From Triglochin maritima (taxonomy: Eukaryota; Streptophyta; Magnoliopsida; Alismatales; Juncaginaceae): a stretch of DNA of 64,000 bases. The position numbers were made by a program, and so were the translations under genes. The notes below the pieces were generated by a model. That model searched no databases, was not told where the DNA came from, and saw only the letters and a list, made by a program, of their open reading frames with translations. The stretch covers positions 19,062,542 to 19,126,541 of the forward strand of contig OY821791.1 in the NCBI GenBank assembly GCA_963682175.1. Direction: 5' to 3'. Below, piece after piece: positions 58,940 to 64,000 of the stretch. Position 1 is the stretch's first letter, and each line of letters begins with the position of its first letter.

Positions 58940-59946
58940 CTAAGTGCCCGTACATCTCGTTTCAGATTCAGGTCGAATTTGGACGATCTGGAAGTCTTTT
59001 GATTTCGGAGGCTTCGTTGTAATGTTGCCATGCTCAGGCCACGATCTATCATAAAGAATTGGGAAAAATAGAGGGTTGTATGCTTGTTTGTACATTTCCA
59101 ACATATAATACAACGATATTAAATTGTTAGTGTTCACATTTGCATGGTTGTTGCTACAAATAGCCAACACATCTGAATAGAGGACATGCATAGCAACTAT
59201 ATATCCAGAAGTGCAGCTAATAATCGTTTCTTCAAATCTGACAAGGTACTTTCTCATGTCACTCGCTTTTACTTGATACATTAATTGATGGTATCGAGTA
59301 ACTTTATGTGATCTCGCAATGGCTCTATTATCCTCCAATACTCTTCATATTGTCACGAAGAATTGTTCAAACACAGAAACGTCATCAAAATCATCGCAGT
59401 GATAGGCATCCTACATACACATCATAACATATTGTTGAAGCTTTCAAACATGTTGGTGGTCATTGCACTGAATCGGCTACCATTATCGTGACAAAGTCCA
59501 CTTCTCTAACACACCTTGATATTGAATTTTGACTATATCCTAACTGGAAAAAAACTATCTTGGTATACGAAAACTTCAATAAACGGGTTTGGATTTACAT
59601 TAAAATATATTCCACTGCCTCAACTTGTGAACCAAGTTGTATCTTAACCCCGAACATTAGGGTTGGTTGTCTTCATATGCTTACGCATTTTCGGTTCTGC
59701 TTCTACATACAATCGAACTATCGACATCCGTTTGTACAACCACATCATTCCATAAATCGACTTATTGTTCGTTAATGGAACATCTGTCCAATCGTTGTTT
59801 AAAGGCAACTTAGCAATCAACATGAGATCAAACATATTCTCAGGATAACTACATTCAAATCTAATCACATCTACAAAGTCGTTATACTTAGTAGTCAGTG
59901 GCACAACTATTTTTTGCTTTCTCAGTATATTCTGCAATGTTGCCAT
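58940..59946 (-). pseudogene. MULE transposase with deleted catalytic core
   Basis: Remnant of a MuDR-type DDE transposase. The N-terminal part (59946-59644) reads VIRFECSYPENMFDLMLIAK and YGMMWLYKRM. After only about 150 bp come LCHDNGSRFSAMTTNMFESF (about 59510-59440), ARSHKVTRYHQLM, a decayed SWIM zinc-finger region (CTSGYIVAMHVLYSDVLAIC, where CTCG, CSH are expected) and MLEMYKQAYNPLFFPILYD. The DDE-bearing MULE domain that should lie between is missing, so the gene is inactive. Stops occur near 59420 and elsewhere. Confidence 0.8.
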
Positions 59947-60720
59947 AACATTCTAATTTTCTGTCAAACATAACCAAAAAATACCCATCATCGTCTTTAT
60001 CCATTACTAACCTATAATATTTAAATAAAAAATTAAATGTCTTCACATTGAATCACATGATAATGAAATTTAAATAGTAAGTTCATGCATTACAATGATA
60101 TTTAACTCCGTTAGGTGTCGTATAAGGCATATTCAAATGTCTCATATTCTTCAAAACAAAAGCAATTAGAATATAAAAAATAGAATAGATCAATAATTCT
60201 TAAGAAATAAACACTCTAAATCAAACCTAAACAACTAAAAAGAAAATATCAATAAAAAACATTTGGAACAAAAAAATCACAAACAACTCAAAACCAAAAT
60301 CCTTAAAACTCGACACTAAAATCAACATTAAACTACAAAAAATTGAAAACCTAAAATCTAACCTCAAAACCCAAAACTACAAAACCAACTACTTCAAAAT
60401 TAACTCTAAAATCAACATTATACTCCCAAACTTGTAAACCGAAAATCCAAAACCACAACCAAAATCCTCCTAAAACCAACCTAAAATCAACATTAAACTA
60501 AAAAATCTAAACCCAAAAATGAAATCCACAAAAATCAACCCTAAAATCAACAAAAACAAAAAAACTAAAGTAAAAACATGAATAATAATTAATATCTACC
60601 ATATAAATGAAGTAATATACTAGAAATTAACGACAATGTAAATTGGTTTTTTATACCTTGGTTGTGGTTGCAACGAGTTGGTGGGTGAAGGGATAGACTC
60701 GTGGGGGTTATATACCCCGA
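59947..60720. repeat. AT-rich MULE region with degenerate tandem repeat
   Basis: Between about 60250 and 60560, units containing AAAATCAACATTAAACT and AAACCCAAAA recur at about 70-80-bp spacing, at least four times. No coding region. It probably belongs to the 5' side of the transposase gene. Confidence 0.6.
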
Positions 60721-61245
60721 TGGAACTCAGTATCCCATATGTCGAGTTCATTTTAAAAAAAAATGAACTCGGTGTCCTGGACGTCGTGTTTTGTTTTCCA
60801 AACTCGGTAGGTAAGATGTCGAGTACAGTTCAGTTGGTTAGATTAGGAGTAGACATACCCATGTGCTCCTGAAAATCTGAGTGCCTGAACACGGTATCTT
60901 GGGAGTCGAGTTTAATGAACTCGACATCCTATTTTTGTGTTCCTTGTAACTAATGAACTCGACGTTATTGATGCTGAGTTCAGTTTGAACTCGAGACTAA
61001 CAAACCACCATATTGGTTGGGTAGAAAAAATTCTAAGTGTCAGAAATTGACATGCTGAATGTTGAGTTCCTTTGGATTCTTCATTTTTAAGGAACTCGGT
61101 ATTTTAGTTATCGAGTTTTGTAAACACTAAAATCGAAAACTAACCGTTAGTGCGTGTTACGAAGTGGTGACAATGAGTCAAATATAAGAAATATTTTTTG
61201 ACAGACTTACTACTAGAATTTTAAAAAAAGATCAAAATGTTTTCC
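60720..61245. repeat. right subterminal repeats and terminal inverted repeat of the MULE
   Basis: GAACTCGG, GTCGAGTTC and GAACTCGAC words recur about a dozen times in both orientations at 60720-61120, followed by the inverted terminus ending CATTTTCC. Such arrays are usual binding regions for MULE transposases. Confidence 0.75.
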
Positions 61246-61419
61246 AATATTATATATATATATTATATTCATAGGCGGTATCTGCAAATAACCCATCACA
61301 ATCGCTCCTTCCAAAGTTCCAATTTTAACTTGAAATAATTATAATAATAACTGAAGCTGAGTCAGCTTATGTAAGATATAGATTAGATTGGATTAGATTA
61401 GATATTAATTTAAATTAGA

Positions 61420-61427
61420 TATAAATA
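61420..61427 (+). promoter_or_regulatory. candidate TATA box of the MFS gene
   Basis: TATAAATA lies 163 bp upstream of the ATG at 61590 and about 30 bp before a CT-rich leader start (CTTTTCCTACTC). The promoter would then be squeezed between the MULE end (61245) and this point. Confidence 0.55.
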
Positions 61428-61589
61428 AACTTGTGGACCAACTCGTGCTTTTCCTACTCAATTGGAGAAGCAAAATTTCTTCCCCAACCATCTCTACAGC
61501 ACCACCACATCTTCCCCTTCTTCCTTCTACAACAGCAGCAGGATTCAGAGCAAGGAGGAACATTTAGCCTTAATCTCGCTTAATTCGTG

Positions 61590-64000
61590 ATGGATTCTAT
61601 TGGGTAGGTCTTAGCTTTGACTTTTGTTTTTTGGTACTCCTTAGGTTGATCTAATTTGCCCCTTTTGTGTGATATCTTAACCCATTTTCTCCAAATTTGC
61701 TCTTCATTTTTGGTTGTGATGCCCGGACATAACTGTAACATTGGATTGATTATCGTAGCCCTTTTTGTGTTTTTCAATTTTCGTTAAATGAGACTTAATA
61801 TGATAAATTTTCAAGAAAAATAAGATACAATTTGACACAAAGACAACATGATCTTACAATAGTCACATCTAGTGTATACATGAAAAAACGACATTCTAGC
61901 ATCTTATGTGAGTTTTAAAAAAAATTGCTTTTGAAATGATATTATTGCTGAATTTTTTATTTAGAAGAAAATCATCAAAATATTTTGTTTTTGGCCATTA
62001 TCAATCAAAAGTTTCAGGTCATCTTCAACTTTTGCTTCTCATGATTTCCCTTAAATATAATTACAAAATTATTAAATAGAGTGATAAATGAATGGACACA
62101 ACATGACTAATTATTCGGCCTAACTAAGTCATAATTATTATCATTATTCTATCAGAAAGAAGAAGATGATGGGGTTTTCTCTATCACTAATTCTCATCAA
62201 CATAGCTGCCATATTGGAGAAAACCGACGAGAAACTCCTCCCATCGGTCTACAAAGAAGTGAGCGAGTGCTTTGTCATCGGCCCAACCTACTTGGGTTAC
62301 CTGACATTCACACGAAGCTTCATGCAAGCCATATCCTCACCTCTAGCCGGTGTTCTAGTCCTCAATTACGACCGTCCTAGAGTTCTTGCCATAGGCACAG
62401 CTCTATGGGCTATCTCCACGGCAGCCGTAGGCCTAAGTCAACACTTTTGGCAAGTGGCAGTGTGGCGAGCCTTGAATGGGTTTGGTTTGGCGATTGTGTT
62501 CCCAACCATCCAATCGCTTGTTGCGGATAGTTATCGGGATGACTGGAGGGGTGCGGGTTTCGGAGTGTTGGGTATGGTTGGTGATTTAGGGGGCACAAGT
62601 GGGGCAGTTCTAGCGACGGTCATGGCCAGCAAGGATTTCTTTGGAGTAGCCGGGTGGAGGTGTGCTTTCGTTGGGATTGCGGTTTTCAGCTTGATGGTTG
62701 GAGTTCTTATTTATGTGTTTGTTGATGATCCGAGAAGGAAAGAATGTTGTTCGAGTGGAACTTATTTGGCTTCCGAAAGGTACCATCAGAAACATATTTC
62801 TTTTTCTTTTTTAGATTGGTTTTTGCTTTTACTTCAAACGCATGGGTAATGTTTACAAAGAATAATAAAGAGTAGATTAATTCTCTCTCTGTTTTTGTTT
62901 TTTCTTGCAAGATTTTACTAAATTTTAGTTAGCACCAATTGATTTTAATTAAGCAAGGCAATCAGTAATCGGGCTTGGTATGTTAAAAAAATTTGTCATG
63001 TTTAGAAATATTTTAGAATGACAATGACCAAATAGCATCACATATCGATGTTTTCATACTATAAAACATTGTCTAACAATAACAACCATTCTCAAATATC
63101 AAACGATTTGTTGGCCCATAAAAGTTGTTAAACAAGTCAATTTGTCAAAATTCAACGAATCTAGCATTATCATGTCACACTCGTATCAATTCTTGTATGT
63201 TTTTGCATTCTTCATAAACCATCATAACTCATGTTATGTATTTAAATGTCTAAAAACTCTCCAAAACATTCAAAGGTAACTACGTTGTCAAAAACAATTG
63301 GAAGGTTTTAACAATATTTTGAATTATTTTCGGGGGTATTTATCAACCATCTCATGGTTTATATTTTTTATCACAAAATTCTCCTACTGAATTCATGTTA
63401 ATATGTGAGAGTCACCTTTTTTCTTCTTCTTCCAGAGAGACTCTTATGAAAAAGACCAAAACGAGTCAATCCTCTGTTTGGTCAGATTCGTTGGATGCCA
63501 TGAAAGCTGTTATGAAGGTGAACACATTCCGAGTCATTATCCTCCAGGGAATTATTGGGTCTGTGCCATGGGCAGCAGTCGTATTCTTCACGATGTGGTT
63601 TGAGCTAATTGGTAAGTATAGTTTTTTTTTTGTAAATTACAGTTTGCTCCTTTGAACTAAATTTTTGTTTCTGGTAGCAGTCGGGACAATAAATGCTTAC
63701 GATTGGAGATTGGGGTTTTGTTAGAGTCAATAGAAGGGTAAATTAATCATTATATAAGTTATAATAGCTAGTAAAATGTTTCTTTCTAAATAAAGGTGTG
63801 AAAATTTTCGATTTTTCTTTTTAGGGGTCAAAATTATTGAATTTATTGAGAAATTGTTTCCAACATTTTTGAAAAATTTACTACTTGCAGGGTTTGACAA
63901 CAATGACGCAGGAGTCCTAGTGTTTATTTTCTCACTTGGGACAGCATTAGGATCTGCTCTTGGGGGTCTAATAGGAGACAAGATGTCTCGATTTTACCCT
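61590..64000 (+). CDS. plant major facilitator superfamily transporter, 5' part
   Basis: A membrane transporter resembling the Arabidopsis UNE2/At4g36790/At2g18590 group, compared from memory; the substrate is unknown. Exons: 61590-61603 (MDSIG), 62156-62779, 63436-63611, 63891 to the window end; all junctions have GT/AG and phases fit. The first exon was chosen because splicing gives MDSIGKKKMMGFSLSLILIN, keeping frame into exon 2. Motifs include KTDEKLLPSVYKEV, LVLNYDRPRVLAIGTALWA (loop 2-3 with the D-R-x-R signature), WRALNGFGLAIVFPTIQSLV and GWRCAFVGIAVFSLMVGVLI; exon 4 has GTALGSALGGLIGDKMSR. At least six hydrophobic helices are visible. No stop or frameshift, so it looks functional; the 3' half lies beyond the window. 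Confidence 0.92.

Larger units (their letters stand above)
43728..61245 (-). mobile_element. Mutator-like element (MULE) with nested retrotransposons
   Basis: A perfect 9-bp duplication AATATTATA (43719-43727 and 61246-61254), the size made by Mutator transposases, flanks inverted ends GGAAAAAGTTTTGA and GGAAAACATTTTGA. The inverted repeats can be followed for about 200 bp on each side, with matching blocks such as AAATGAAGAAT and GGAACTC. Without its nested insertions the element is about 5 kb. It carries a transposase and a plant-mobile-domain gene on the minus strand. Three LTR insertions (two stacked, one solo) fill its left part. Confidence 0.9.

Overview
The window is nuclear DNA of a flowering plant, most probably a eudicot. 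The evidence is a spliced plant major-facilitator gene, a broken plastidic glutamine synthetase (GS2) gene with plant introns, a fragment of plastid ycf2, and dense nested plant transposons (Ty1/copia, Sirevirus-like, Athila/Tat-like Ty3/gypsy, Mutator-like, PIF/Harbinger, hAT). No prokaryotic organisation is present. Only the right edge looks like an active host gene.

Layout. 1-4313 is the 3' part of a degenerate copia element with a 2.1 kb LTR, inserted in the gag gene of a Sirevirus-like gag-only element whose remainder is 4314-7196. 7751-8901 is a dead PIF/Harbinger transposase. From 9 to 21 kb lie five recombined LTR relics with target-site duplications (9277, 12725, 13767, 17728, 19286); two of them sit in a GS2 pseudogene read right to left from 20881 to 16876. 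A Harbinger-type MITE follows (20979-21589), then an Athila/Tat-like element (about 21.7-31.5 kb), itself broken by solo LTRs at 24855-25535, 26751-28627 and 31507-33640. 33.6-36.1 kb holds another Sirevirus-like remnant. 36.1-37.8 kb is a Mutator fragment with a solo LTR in it. 38736-40854 is a further solo LTR. 41.2-42.0 kb is a tandem duplication interrupted by a hAT MITE.

43728-61245 is one Mutator-like element with a perfect 9-bp target duplication (AATATTATA). It carries a broken transposase and a plant-mobile-domain gene on the minus strand. Nested in it are a 10.7-kb gag-only element (44017-54755), a second gag-only element of the same family inside that one's gag (46264-51614), and a reverse solo LTR (54810-56549) holding a ycf2 fragment. 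Downstream, 61590 to the window end is the 5' part of a spliced MFS transporter gene.

Most unusual points: (1) a Sirevirus-like family present in three copies that all lack pol and, where the region can be read, have a Gag in which the zinc knuckle is absent and a Lys/Glu/Arg-rich tract sits in its place; one copy has an open 549-codon gag. (2) A palindrome, CGGTCGACCG, arrayed in the LTRs of at least three different LTR families. (3) Conserved GT...AG splice signals inside the LTRs of one family, enclosing the palindrome region. (4) About eleven solo LTRs, most with perfect target duplications, against two complete elements. All assignments rest on reading the sequence and on recalled family motifs; no database search was possible.
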